From: Agrobacterium tumefaciens | GTDB lineage: Bacteria; Pseudomonadota; Alphaproteobacteria; Rhizobiales; Rhizobiaceae | Direction of reading: 5' to 3' | Assembly: GCF_009649785.1 (NCBI RefSeq) | Contig: NZ_WJOK01000015.1 | Location: forward strand, 1-64,000 | Length of the DNA stretch: 64,000 nucleotides | Part shown: positions 7,795-16,134 of the stretch, piece by piece | How positions within the stretch are numbered: position 1 is the stretch's first letter | How the letters are laid out: every line of letters begins with the position of its first letter | Translations under genes and position numbers: made by a program | The notes under the pieces: model-generated | Databases searched by the model: none | Told to the model about the DNA's origin: nothing | Seen by the model: only the letters and a program-made list of their open reading frames with translations

Positions 7795-9871
7795 CGGCGA
7801 CACACGCGCACTTGTCTATGCTCCGATCGGCCGCGATGCGCAAATTGCAGCGTCACTCCTGAAGGAAGCTGGTGTATCTTCCACCACCGTGGCTGACATT
7901 GCGTCGTTTGTCGCAGGTCTGGGGGACAACATCGCCTTCGCTGTGGTGACCGAGGAGGCATTTCGTTCAGCGGACCTGAAAGGGATTTTTGCTTGGATCG
8001 CAGCGCAGCCCAGTTGGTCTGATTTGCCATTCATTATCCTGACAAACCGCGGCGGAGGACCTGAACGCAACCCGACTGCGGCGAGGCTCTCTGAGGTTCT
8101 GGGAAATGTGAGCTTTGTCGAGCGACCTTTTCATGCGACGACTTTCATAAGTGTTGCCCGGTCGGCCATGCGCGGTCGCCGGCGGCAGTTCGATGCCCGG
8201 GCCCGAATGGAAGCACTCGATGAAGGCGAGCGTCGCCTCCAGACGGCCCTTGCCGCCGGCCGGCTTGGCGCGTGGGAGCTCGATCTTGCAACCAATGAAC
8301 TGACCACTTCGGCAACATGTCGATTAATTTTTGGCCGCGGTCCCGACGAAGAGTTTTCCTATGCGGACCTCTTAGCATCGGTCCATCCTGATGACTTCGA
8401 GCGCATGCAGTTGGCTGTTCGAGCAACGATCGAAACGGGCGCCGACTACGCGATAGAATACCGAACGGTCTGGAATGACGGGTCTACCCACTGGGTGGAG
8501 ATCCGTGCCCAGCTCTACAGGGACCGCACTGGCAAGGCCATCAAGCTTGTTGGCGTATCGGCCGACATAACCTCACGTCTGAAAGCGGAAGAGCATCAAC
8601 GGCAGTTGAATGAGGTTCTGGAAGAGCGCGTCGCGGAGCGAACGCGTGAACTGGAAGAAGCATATGCTACTGTCATGGAAGAGGTAAGCCAGCGAGAACG
8701 AGCTGAGCAACACTTGCGCCAGTCCCAGAAGATGGAAGCGATCGGCCAACTCACCGGCGGCGTGGCGCACGATTTCAACAACCTCCTGATGGCCGTCCTC
8801 GGTAATCTTGAGTTGCTGCGAAAGTGCGTTGGCAATGACGCAAGGGCAATCCGCCTCATCGAGGGTGCCCAACAGGGCGCAAAACGTGGCGCTTCCCTCA
8901 CCCAGCGGCTTCTCGCTTTCTCGCGCAGGCAGGACCTACGCATTGACCCGGTCGATATGCGAGCGCTGGTTACCGGAATGGAAGACCTTCTGAAAAGGTC
9001 CGTCGGCTCGACCGTGGTGATCAAAACTGACGTGCCAGATCACCTTCCTCTGGTCTCGGCCGACGCCAACCAGGTCGAGCTCGCGCTCCTCAATCTCGTT
9101 GTCAATGCCCGTGATGCCATGCCTGACGGAGGCGAGATCGTTATCGGGCTGGACCATGTCCATCAGAACGTCCAGGCCGGTGAGCTTGCGGCAGGCAATT
9201 ACGTCGCCCTCTCGGTCGTCGACCAGGGCCACGGAATGGATCGTGACACACTGCAAAAGGCTATCGAGCCGTTTTTTTCGACCAAGGAACTTGGAAAAGG
9301 CACCGGACTTGGTCTTTCCATGATCCATGGCCTGGCGTCCCAGTTGAAAGGCGACCTCAAGCTGACAAGCGAACTGGGTAAGGGCACAAGGGCGGAACTG
9401 TGGATCCCAATCTCGACATCCGAAATCACAAATGACTCCGCAGCGATTGAGGTCTCGGCTGGCCCGACCGCGAGCGCATCAGGACCGAAACGAATACTGC
9501 TGGTGGATGACGACCCTCTCATAGCGATGAGCTCAGCCGATATGCTGATGGACCTCGGTCACGATGTCGTTGAAGCGCATTCGGGGAAAGAGGCACTGGA
9601 ACAGCTGGGAGACGGAACCGGCTTTGACCTCCTGATCACCGACTATTCAATGCCTGGTATGACCGGCGGAGATCTGGCAATTGCAGTGCGCCATATTGTC
9701 CCAAAGCTTCCGATACTCATCGCCTCGGGCTATGCAGAACTGCCGCCTGGAGTTGATCTTGACGTTTCCCGGCTCGGCAAGCCTTACACGCAGGATCAGC
9801 TTGAGCGGGAGCTTCATAAGCTGTTCAACGATCCAATCCTGACAGGCCACGTTGTCAGGAATGGACAGTAA
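7787..9871 (+). CDS. Hybrid sensor histidine kinase (pseudo-receiver, PAS, HisKA, HATPase, REC)
   Basis: Domains in order are an N-terminal receiver-like region (residues about 6-130, without a usable phospho-Asp), a PAS domain (about 150-275), a coiled coil, HisKA with the phosphorylatable His328 in GGVAHDFNN, a HATPase domain with NARDAMPDGG and KGTGLGLSM, and a C-terminal receiver with phospho-acceptor Asp619 (LLITDYSMPGM). No membrane segment is seen, so it is a soluble kinase. The only in-frame start with a proper ribosome site is ATT at 7787, nine bases after GGAGG (7773-7777) and overlapping the kaiC stop. A TTG at 7736 would give 711 residues but lies deep inside kaiC. Numbering here assumes ATT. 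Confidence 0.87.
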   Translation: MPNGDTRALVYAPIGRDAQIAASLLKEAGVSSTTVADIASFVAGLGDNIAFAVVTEEAFRSADLKGIFAWIAAQPSWSDLPFIILTNRGGGPERNPTAARLSEVLGNVSFVERPFHATTFISVARSAMRGRRRQFDARARMEALDEGERRLQTALAAGRLGAWELDLATNELTTSATCRLIFGRGPDEEFSYADLLASVHPDDFERMQLAVRATIETGADYAIEYRTVWNDGSTHWVEIRAQLYRDRTGKAIKLVGVSADITSRLKAEEHQRQLNEVLEERVAERTRELEEAYATVMEEVSQRERAEQHLRQSQKMEAIGQLTGGVAHDFNNLLMAVLGNLELLRKCVGNDARAIRLIEGAQQGAKRGASLTQRLLAFSRRQDLRIDPVDMRALVTGMEDLLKRSVGSTVVIKTDVPDHLPLVSADANQVELALLNLVVNARDAMPDGGEIVIGLDHVHQNVQAGELAAGNYVALSVVDQGHGMDRDTLQKAIEPFFSTKELGKGTGLGLSMIHGLASQLKGDLKLTSELGKGTRAELWIPISTSEITNDSAAIEVSAGPTASASGPKRILLVDDDPLIAMSSADMLMDLGHDVVEAHSGKEALEQLGDGTGFDLLITDYSMPGMTGGDLAIAVRHIVPKLPILIASGYAELPPGVDLDVSRLGKPYTQDQLERELHKLFNDPILTGHVVRNGQ

Positions 9872-10204
9872 TATGAGGATGGTGGCGCAAGCGGTTTAAC
9901 TTACCGACCAAATATCGGTGAGAATGCGTTTAACGGGCTTCGGTCATGAGCACACAAGCGTGAAGTAGACCGAGCCTACGTATTCCATACTGGCTGGCGG
10001 TTATGTTCTGCCGCGAAAGAAGCGGAACACATGTCCGCACCAAACTCAGAAGTCATATCAGAAGAATTCTCTTGTGCACCCGGAGGCTTCCACAAATCTC
10101 CTCAAGCACAGGCTTGGACTATCCAGGACCAGTCATCTTTCTAACACCCAGCAATGAATCAGTGTCCCTTCCTATGACTGACTCAACATCCCTAGTTTGC
10201 AGGA
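9872..10204. other. 333-bp intergenic stretch without a recognisable gene
   Basis: This lies between the convergent hybrid kinase and the MgtC/DUF4010 gene. I find no convincing reading frame, no U-tract hairpin and no repeat here. Confidence 0.4.
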
Positions 10205-11461
10205 TCACGAGAAATCGGTGACAAAGAAGACGGCCGCGCCAATTCCCGCTGCAAGCAACGTCGCTCCGGAAAGGGGAAGCCAAAATCGACTGGGTCCGGC
10301 GACCATTGCCAGTGAAAGGCGTCCAGCCCCGTTTGCGACTATTGCCATGAGGATAGCCTCTCCTACCTGACCTGTCGAAATGATAGCACCATCGAGGCGG
10401 ATTGCACTCAGCACGGCAACATCGACATCGAACACGCCAGACAGAGCAGAACTCGCAAGAACACTGACTGACCCAAATCGCTCGACCAAGGCCGCGCTGA
10501 GCGTTGAAACAACCGCGAAACCTGCAGCAAATATCAGCAACTGCATAAGGTCAAAAGGATTGCGGGGGAGCGAGCTCTCGTCGGCCTTCTGCGCGTGCCC
10601 GAACGAAAGCAATAGCAAACCGCACAGGCCAAATGCCAACGCTGCAGCAATCGCCGATGGCGCAATTATCTTTAGCAAATCAGGTTTCAGCAGAGCAACT
10701 ACGATGCAGACACGGATAATCGAGACCATTGCTGCAAGCGAAGCCCCGCCCGCCAGTGGAAAGGCATTCATTACACCATGTGCGCTTTTCGCCAAGGCGA
10801 CGGTGACCGATGTCGATGAGATAATGCCGCCCGACAGTCCAGTGATAAGGGTACCCTTCGTCGGTCCAAGCATGCGGACAGCAATGTAGCCGAGATAGGA
10901 CAGTGCGGCCGTCAGGACGGTGAACAGCCAAACCTCGTGAGGATTTAATCCACCCCACGGATCAATGGTCCGGTTCGGCAGCAGCGGCAGTACGATTGTG
11001 GTCATCCCAGCCAGGAGGACCGCCGACCTGACTTCAGGCCATGTCAACCGCTTCAGCAGAGAATGGAGGATTTCCCTGCTGGCCAGAAGCCCTGCCAAAG
11101 CTGCTCCACCAGCGGCGGCCACTTTGTAATCACCGACAACAGCGAGTGCACCCAATGCGAAGACACACAGCGCCGCAATTACGACCGTGACGCTGAAATC
11201 TTCGTCCTGACTCGCCTTCCAAAACTGGAACCAGCCGACTAATGCACCCAACACTGCAAATCCAATCACAAGCATCCAGGGAGCCCCAGAGAGTTGTGAG
11301 AGAGCTGCGATCACAGCGCCGAGCAGTCCCGTGATTGAGAACGTTCTTATGCCGGCAACACGCTTGCCTTCCAGTTCGTCGCGTTCACGCCAGCCCCGTT
11401 CCAACCCGACCAGCAGCCCTATGGCGATAGCGACGCCAAACCTAAGCATCAGCTCTGTCAT
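10205..11461 (-). CDS. MgtC/SapB N-terminal domain and DUF4010 membrane protein
   Basis: A 418-residue inner-membrane protein. The N-terminal part shows the MgtC/SapB signature (RFGVAIAIGLLVGLERGWRERDE, with the conserved arginine and glutamates), and the larger C-terminal part is a DUF4010 domain. Together they give about a dozen hydrophobic segments. The fused MgtC-DUF4010 architecture is common in Proteobacteria and its transport or regulatory role is not established; magnesium or acid stress functions are inferred only from MgtC. I moved the start to the ATG at 11461, because the upstream extension to 11530 is hydrophilic and precedes the conserved MgtC start. It stands alone. Confidence 0.85.
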   Translation of the reverse strand: MTELMLRFGVAIAIGLLVGLERGWRERDELEGKRVAGIRTFSITGLLGAVIAALSQLSGAPWMLVIGFAVLGALVGWFQFWKASQDEDFSVTVVIAALCVFALGALAVVGDYKVAAAGGAALAGLLASREILHSLLKRLTWPEVRSAVLLAGMTTIVLPLLPNRTIDPWGGLNPHEVWLFTVLTAALSYLGYIAVRMLGPTKGTLITGLSGGIISSTSVTVALAKSAHGVMNAFPLAGGASLAAMVSIIRVCIVVALLKPDLLKIIAPSAIAAALAFGLCGLLLLSFGHAQKADESSLPRNPFDLMQLLIFAAGFAVVSTLSAALVERFGSVSVLASSALSGVFDVDVAVLSAIRLDGAIISTGQVGEAILMAIVANGAGRLSLAMVAGPSRFWLPLSGATLLAAGIGAAVFFVTDFS

Positions 11462-11800
11462 GTCATCACCTGTCCGGTCATCTGTGTTGCAGCCAACTGA
11501 AAGCCTCGCAGCTACCCCAACCTTAAACACAGATGCCAGTTTCCTGCATGACTTTCTCGCGTTGTTCTTGCATCACGTTACAGCCATTGGGCACCCTAGA
11601 AACCTTGTCCCTCATGAACGCTGGTACCCGTCTTGATCGCAAGCGTGCCATCAGCGAAAAACCTGTCAATGTCGAGCGAAGCTTCCTCAGAAGTGCCGAA
11701 TTAACATTCCCCACTTCACGAGTGGCCACCAATCTCGCCTTAGTTCGCTCGACGAGGTTTAGCGCCTTCATAGAAATCGAACCGTCGGGCTGCAGTCCCT
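11462..11800. other. 339-bp intergenic stretch without a recognisable gene
   Basis: Short open frames exist on both strands, but none resembles a known family. This stretch separates the upstream side of the MgtC/DUF4010 gene from the 3' end of a LysR gene on the same strand, and should hold the promoter of the former. I see no clear hairpin. Confidence 0.4.
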
Positions 11801-12685
11801 TCACACACGCAGCGCATCAATGACGGCGCGCAGGCCGGCCGACAGGTATTTCCGCGTCGGGTAATAGAGATACAGCCAGTCCTCGGGCGCACTCCAGGAT
11901 GCCAGGCATTCGACCAGGCTGCCGCTCTGGACATAGGAACGCGCGCGCTCTTCCCAGACGTAAGCCAGCCCCACGCCCGAAAGTGCCGCCTCGACCATCA
12001 GTTCATGGTCATCGAGCGACAGAGATCCGGTCGGCTCGAATTCGATGATCTTGCCAGCGCGGCTGAACTCCCAAGGGTAGGGTTTGCCGCTTGGATAAAT
12101 ATTGCGGATGCAGACATGGCCACGCAGATCATCCGGGGTTTTAGGAAGCGGATAACGTTCGAAATAGCTTGTTGAGCCCACGACGGCAAACCGAAGCCGC
12201 GGTTTGATCTTCACAGCCGTCATGCCATCGCGCAGACTTTCTCCAAGACGGATGCCGGCATCGAACCCCTCCTCCACAATGTCGACAAGCCGGTCGGTAG
12301 CGACGATTTCCAGCTGAAGCCCGGGATTTTCTGCAATCAGAGGACCGATGACTGACCGGAATACGAACGGTGCGACCGAATTGGGCGCATTGATGCGAAC
12401 CTTGCCAAAAGGCGTATCGCGAAACTGGTTGAGGGCATCGAGCGCCGAGCCGATCTCGCCGAAGGCGGGCGACAGTTGCGCAAGCAACATTGCCCCGGCA
12501 TCAGTCAGCGACACGCTGCGGGTCGTTCGATTGAGCAGACGAATGCCGACGCGTGCCTCGAGATTACCCACCGCATGGCTGATCGCCGAGGCCGTCACCC
12601 CGCGCTCTTCACCGGCACGGCGAAAGTTGCGGTGACGGGCGACCGCATCGAAGGCCGCGAGTTCAGAGAGATCCGTACTGCGCAT
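11801..12685 (-). CDS. LysR family transcriptional regulator
   Basis: A 294-residue LysR regulator. The helix-turn-helix (STDLSELAAFDAVARHRNFRRAGEE, VTASAISHAVGNLEARVGIRLLNRTTRSVSLTDAG) and the effector domain (GFDAGIRLGESL, TPDDLRGHVCIRN) are complete. It belongs to the subgroup with the SGVGLAYVWEE motif that typically neighbours oxidoreductase genes. The ATG at 12685 is preferred over the TTG at 12691. It is divergent from the VOC-SDR-monooxygenase-SDR operon. The spacer holds a GATTA-N6-TAATC dyad of the T-N11-A type expected for LysR binding, so it probably controls that operon. Confidence 0.9.
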   Translation of the reverse strand: MRSTDLSELAAFDAVARHRNFRRAGEERGVTASAISHAVGNLEARVGIRLLNRTTRSVSLTDAGAMLLAQLSPAFGEIGSALDALNQFRDTPFGKVRINAPNSVAPFVFRSVIGPLIAENPGLQLEIVATDRLVDIVEEGFDAGIRLGESLRDGMTAVKIKPRLRFAVVGSTSYFERYPLPKTPDDLRGHVCIRNIYPSGKPYPWEFSRAGKIIEFEPTGSLSLDDHELMVEAALSGVGLAYVWEERARSYVQSGSLVECLASWSAPEDWLYLYYPTRKYLSAGLRAVIDALRV

Positions 12686-12714
12686 TGTCAAATCTCACTC
12701 ATCATTGAGAGGAA

Positions 12715-12730
12715 GATTATCTCTCTAATC
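12715..12730. promoter_or_regulatory. Candidate LysR-box (GATTA-N6-TAATC)
   Basis: A perfect 5-base inverted repeat, GATTA at 12715-12719 and TAATC at 12726-12730, has a pyrimidine spacer. It fits the T-N11-A LysR motif and lies in the divergent promoter, 30 bases from the LysR start and 73 bases before the VOC gene start. Confidence 0.5.
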
Positions 12731-12802
12731 CTGGTCGTTGAAAAGGTCCAGATTTCTCCTCGCAAACCGGCGCTTGTGCCGGACCACACAGGAGATAGGA
12801 CA

Positions 12803-13264
12803 ATGGCCGACTTCATTCCTCCCGCCCACAACACTGCATCACCCTTTGCCGACATGCGCGGTCATCACGTTGCCGTCCGCACGCCGGACCTCGAAACCGC
12901 AAAGCGCTGGTATGTCGAGAAACTCGACTTCCGTGTCGTTGCCGAATGGGACTACGCCGACGAACAATTGGCCTATCTCGCACCCGCGACTGACGACCAT
13001 TTCTATGTGGAAATCCTGGGTGGCGGCGATCCGGCGCCGGCGGAGGTCCGCCCTTATACCGATCTCGGCGATAGCCTCAAATATGCCGGCTACCACCATT
13101 TCTGCCTGAATGTCGCAAGCGTCGACGCCACTGTCGAGGAATTGCGGGCGCGCGGCGTCACCATCGTGACCGAGCCGTTCGAGCTTTTGGCAATCAGCCG
13201 CCGCCTCGCCTTCTTCTGCGATCCCTTCGGCAATCTGATCGAGCTGGCGGAAGTCCTGCCGTGA
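12803..13264 (+). CDS. VOC family (glyoxalase-like) protein
   Basis: A 153-residue single vicinal-oxygen-chelate protein. The paired beta-alpha-beta-beta-beta modules are visible: GHHVAVRTPDLETAKRWYVE for the first, then YHHFCLNVASVDATVEELRARG and FFCDPFGNLIELAEVLP for the second. Candidate metal ligands are the first-module His in HHVAV, Glu in FYVEIL, His in YHHFC and Glu in LIELAE. Such proteins act as dioxygenases, lyases or resistance proteins, and the substrate is not deducible. The ATG at 12803 follows GGAGATAGGA. It is the first gene of a four-gene plus-strand operon behind a divergent LysR regulator. Confidence 0.87.
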   Translation: MADFIPPAHNTASPFADMRGHHVAVRTPDLETAKRWYVEKLDFRVVAEWDYADEQLAYLAPATDDHFYVEILGGGDPAPAEVRPYTDLGDSLKYAGYHHFCLNVASVDATVEELRARGVTIVTEPFELLAISRRLAFFCDPFGNLIELAEVLP

Positions 13265-13326
13265 CCCTTTCTCACCCGGCTGGCCGTCACGGCATCGCGA
13301 TGGCCAGCACATCAGGAGAATATCCC

Positions 13327-13992
13327 ATGACGAACTCCATCATGATTATCGGCGCCGGCCCCGGCATCGGGCAGGCTGTTGCGGAGAAATTCGGGCGGGA
13401 AGGCTGGCATGTCGTGCTCACCGCTCGCAATGCCGATCGTCTCACCGGTCTGTCCAGAACCCTTTCCGGGCAAGGTCTCCACGTCTCGACTTTGCAAGCT
13501 GATGCGACCGACCCGATCGCACTGCGCAAGGCGGTCGCCGAGGGCGACCGCATGTCCGGCGGGCTGACGGCGGTCCTTTTCAATGCCGCGTTCGTGCGTG
13601 AACAGGATCTGTTCAGCATGCGCGACGATGAGGTCACGGACGACCTCGCCACCAATGTCGCTGCCGGCCTTCACACGATCCGGGCATCCGTTGAGTTGTT
13701 CGGTGCCCGCGGCGGTACGATTCTGGTTACAGGTGGCGGCCTCGCCGTCTCACCCCATGCCGGCTATGCCAGTCTCGGCCTTGGCAAGGCGGCCCTTAGA
13801 AATGTCGTCGAAGGTCTGGCCGGCCCTCTCGCCGAACGCGGCATCCGCATCGCGGTGGCGACAATCGCCACACTCGTCGGCCCCGGATCGACAGAGGCGA
13901 GAGAGGCAGCCGACACAATCTGGACGCTGGCGACGGACCCGACCGCAGGGTGGGAAGCCGTTTACCCCGCAGACGCCTTCAAGGGAGACTGA
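13327..13992 (+). CDS. SDR-fold protein with atypical active site
   Basis: This 221-residue protein has the short-chain dehydrogenase fold: an N-terminal nucleotide motif IIGAGPGIGQAVAEKF and the ILVTGGGLAVSPHAGYASLG segment. The canonical NNAG is replaced by FNAAF. No YxxxK is seen, because the tyrosine in GYASLGLGK is seven residues from the lysine. Catalysis may therefore differ from classical SDRs, or the protein may only bind nucleotide. The ATG at 13327 follows AGGAGA. It lies between the VOC gene and the monooxygenase gene, with two bases to the latter, so it is cotranscribed and probably works on the same unknown compound. Confidence 0.8.
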   Translation: MTNSIMIIGAGPGIGQAVAEKFGREGWHVVLTARNADRLTGLSRTLSGQGLHVSTLQADATDPIALRKAVAEGDRMSGGLTAVLFNAAFVREQDLFSMRDDEVTDDLATNVAAGLHTIRASVELFGARGGTILVTGGGLAVSPHAGYASLGLGKAALRNVVEGLAGPLAERGIRIAVATIATLVGPGSTEAREAADTIWTLATDPTAGWEAVYPADAFKGD

Positions 13993-13993
13993 C

Positions 13994-14299
13994 ATGACCG
14001 AAACATTGACTTTGATTGCCAGGCTGACGGCCAAGCCGGACTGTGCCGCGACGCTTGGCGAAGCGTTGCAGGCTCTGGTCTTACCGACCCGCGCCGAGGG
14101 GGGATCGATCGACTATCACCTGCACCGCGACAACCATGATCCCAGCGTCTGGATTCTCTATGAGAACTGGCGATCGCGCGCTGATCTCGATGCGCATTTT
14201 GAGCAGCCCTACACCAAAGCCGTCATGGCGCGCTTTCCGGAGCTGCTGGCCCGCGACATGGAATTGACATTCTGCACCATGACATCGCCGCGCCCTTGA
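13994..14299 (+). CDS. ABM-domain putative quinol monooxygenase
   Basis: A 101-residue protein of the antibiotic biosynthesis monooxygenase (ABM/YgiN-like) fold. Signature parts are LIARLTAKPDCAATLGEALQALV, the TRAEGGSIDYHLHRDNHDPSVWILYENWRS core and the AHFEQPYTKAV helix. These ferredoxin-like dimers oxidise quinols or aromatic compounds without cofactors, and some only bind them. It begins one base after the stop of the preceding SDR gene and is followed 50 bases later by a second SDR, so the operon has the look of a quinone or electrophile detoxification unit. The role in this strain is inferred. Confidence 0.85.
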   Translation: MTETLTLIARLTAKPDCAATLGEALQALVLPTRAEGGSIDYHLHRDNHDPSVWILYENWRSRADLDAHFEQPYTKAVMARFPELLARDMELTFCTMTSPRP

Positions 14300-14349
14300 G
14301 CCCTCGGCCCAACGCTTTCCCCATCAATCCAGCATCAAGGAACACCCTC

Positions 14350-15186
14350 ATGAAAATCTGGTTCATCACCGGCGCCTCGCGCGGCTTTGGCGCCCTCGTC
14401 ACCACACGCGCTCTTGCACAGGGCGACGCCGTCGTCGCCACCGCCCGTAATCCGAAGGCGATCACCGAGCGGTTCGGCGAACACCCCAACCTGCTTCCGG
14501 TCGTCCTCGACGTGACCGACGACAAACAGGCGAGCGCAGCCGTGAAGGCAGCGATCGAGCGCTTCGGCCGCATCGATATCCTGCTCAACAATGCTGGGTT
14601 CGGATTGATGGGTGCCGTCGAAGAAGCAACCGTGGCTGAGGTCGAGGCTGTATACCGCACCAACGTCTTTGGTCTCCTCAACGTGACCCGCGCCGTTCTG
14701 CCCTTCATGCGCCGGGCTCGTTCCGGCCGCATCCTGAATATCTCGTCGATCGGCGGCTATCGCGGCGCAGCAGGTTTCGGGGTCTACTCCTCGACGAAAT
14801 TTGCCGTCGAGGGGCTGAGCGAAGCCCTGCATGACGAACTGGCGCCGCTTGGCATCCGTGTCACCGTCATCGAGCCGGGTTATTTCCGCACGGATTTCCT
14901 CGACGGTTCGTCCTTGTCGGTGAGCGGCAATATCATTGGCGACTACGAAGCGACCGCTGGCAAGGTCCGCACGATAGCGGCCGGACTCAGCCACAACCAG
15001 CCGGGCAACCCTCAAAAACTGGCAGAGGTCCTGATCGCCTTCGCTGACGCCCCCAATCCGCCGGTCCGCCTCCCGCTCGGTAGTGATACCGTCGCAGCGA
15101 TCGAAAAGAAGCATGCACAGGACAACGCCATTCTCTCCGAATGGCGCACCGTCTCGGTCTCGACCGACTTCCCCGTTGACTCATAA
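14350..15186 (+). CDS. SDR family oxidoreductase
   Basis: A 278-residue classical short-chain dehydrogenase of the longer type that often annotates as retinol dehydrogenase-like. Visible motifs are TGASRGFGALV at residues 8-18, NNAGFGLMG, the catalytic Ser in NISSIGG and YSSTK for the Tyr-Lys pair, followed by VIEPGYFRTDF. It should reduce a carbonyl with NADPH in the cytoplasm, substrate unknown. It is the last gene of the VOC-SDR-ABM-SDR operon. Unlike the other SDR in the operon, its active site is complete, so this one is probably the functional reductase. Confidence 0.88.
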   Translation: MKIWFITGASRGFGALVTTRALAQGDAVVATARNPKAITERFGEHPNLLPVVLDVTDDKQASAAVKAAIERFGRIDILLNNAGFGLMGAVEEATVAEVEAVYRTNVFGLLNVTRAVLPFMRRARSGRILNISSIGGYRGAAGFGVYSSTKFAVEGLSEALHDELAPLGIRVTVIEPGYFRTDFLDGSSLSVSGNIIGDYEATAGKVRTIAAGLSHNQPGNPQKLAEVLIAFADAPNPPVRLPLGSDTVAAIEKKHAQDNAILSEWRTVSVSTDFPVDS

Positions 15187-15258
15187 CGACGTGGGTCTGA
15201 TTAATTTCATCCGATGGGAGGTCGCTTTCAGGCCTCCCATTGAAAGGATACGAACCGT

Positions 15259-15459
15259 CTGAGCGCGAGCGCCGTCGTCGCGACGCTGAACAGCATCATC
15301 GCGCGTACGATAATAATGATCACACGGGTAGGCCTGGCGCAACATGCAAACCTCCAGCCGGTGTTGGGTCGGGTCAGCAGGTGGACGGGCACGCCGATTG
15401 TCGCCACCGGGATCGGCATGATGCTGATCCTCATCTTCTCAACCGCCATACCGCCGTAG
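15259..15459 (+). pseudogene. Amino-acid (APC family) permease fragment
   Basis: A 67-codon frame without its own start encodes a piece of an APC-type permease: ATLNSIIARTIIIMITRVG, then LQPVLGRVSRWTGTPIVATG and a hydrophobic helix MMLILIFST. This matches the segment of amino-acid permeases around the loop that usually reads LGRVxxRTxTPxxAT. It ends at a TAG; reading in another frame gives a further family-like ELTS. Both ends of the gene are missing, so it is a relic. The identification is by motif memory only. Confidence 0.5.
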
Positions 15460-15518
15460 GGGCCGGCGAACTGACCTCGTGAGACACACTGGCTCCGTTT
15501 GCAACTGTAAATTTGGTG

Positions 15519-15532
15519 CTGATCTGCATCAA
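15519..15532 (+). promoter_or_regulatory. Candidate distal FNR/FixK-type anaerobox
   Basis: CTGAT-N4-ATCAA matches nine of ten bases of the TTGAT-N4-ATCAA consensus bound by FNR, FixK and FnrN. It lies 112 bases upstream of the better-placed second box and in the same orientation as the OsmC-VIT1-DUF302 genes. Confidence 0.45.
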
Positions 15533-15643
15533 GTGGCTAGAGCTTGTCTCGCCTGCCGAGGTCTTAGTCTGCCCCAACTGCATATCCTATGCTGTCCTTG
15601 CAGCGAGCCTCATGATCTTGGTGGTGGACGGTCTTCCCTTGTC

Positions 15644-15657
15644 TTGACGTCGATCAA
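15644..15657 (+). promoter_or_regulatory. Candidate proximal FixK/FnrN anaerobox
   Basis: TTGAC-N4-ATCAA matches nine of ten consensus bases of the rhizobial FixK/FnrN site. It is centred about 79 bases before the ATG of the OsmC-like gene, which suits activation from about -41.5 with a transcript start near 15692. Confidence 0.6.
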
Positions 15658-15729
15658 GTCCCGCATGAGGTCAGATGATACGGTGTCTCTCGTGTTCCTC
15701 CAAGAGGGTCACATGAGGGAGGACTTGTG

Positions 15730-16134
15730 ATGCTTGAATACAGAATCTTGGCACGGCGGATTGATCCCAGCGAGAGCGTGGCGCGCACAGAGAATGCAGA
15801 TATCAGGCTTGCTACCGGACTGACCGGCCCGGTCGACGCCTTCAATCCGGCCGAACTGTTGCTGGCGTCGATTGCAGCCTGCATGATCAAGGGGATCGAG
15901 CGCGTCCTGCCCCTCCTCGATTTCTCTCTCGATGGTGTCGAAGTGATGCTTCATGCCGTCCGGCAGGATGATCTGCCGCGTATCGTCTCCATCGACTACG
16001 AACTCTTGGTCGATACCGAGGAGAGCGAACAGCGGCTCGAACTCCTGCACAAGAACGTCCGCAAATACGGTACGATCTCCAACACCATCGCTCTCGCAGC
16101 TCGCCTTGATGGCGTCATCCGGAGGGCCTTATGA
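15730..16134 (+). CDS. OsmC-like protein
   Basis: A 134-residue protein of the OsmC/Ohr superfamily. The diagnostic helix NPAELLLASIAACMIKGIERVLP carries one conserved cysteine (SIAACM), and a central VEVMLHAVRQDD strand follows. The second peroxidatic cysteine expected in Ohr/OsmC is not evident; the late segment reads KYGTISNTIALA, where others have CPV. It may therefore not be a classic thiol peroxidase. GAGGGAGGA precedes the ATG at 15730 (a GTG sits three bases earlier). Its stop overlaps the start of the VIT1 gene by four bases. Two upstream anaeroboxes suggest low-oxygen induction of this operon. Confidence 0.82.
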   Translation: MLEYRILARRIDPSESVARTENADIRLATGLTGPVDAFNPAELLLASIAACMIKGIERVLPLLDFSLDGVEVMLHAVRQDDLPRIVSIDYELLVDTEESEQRLELLHKNVRKYGTISNTIALAARLDGVIRRAL

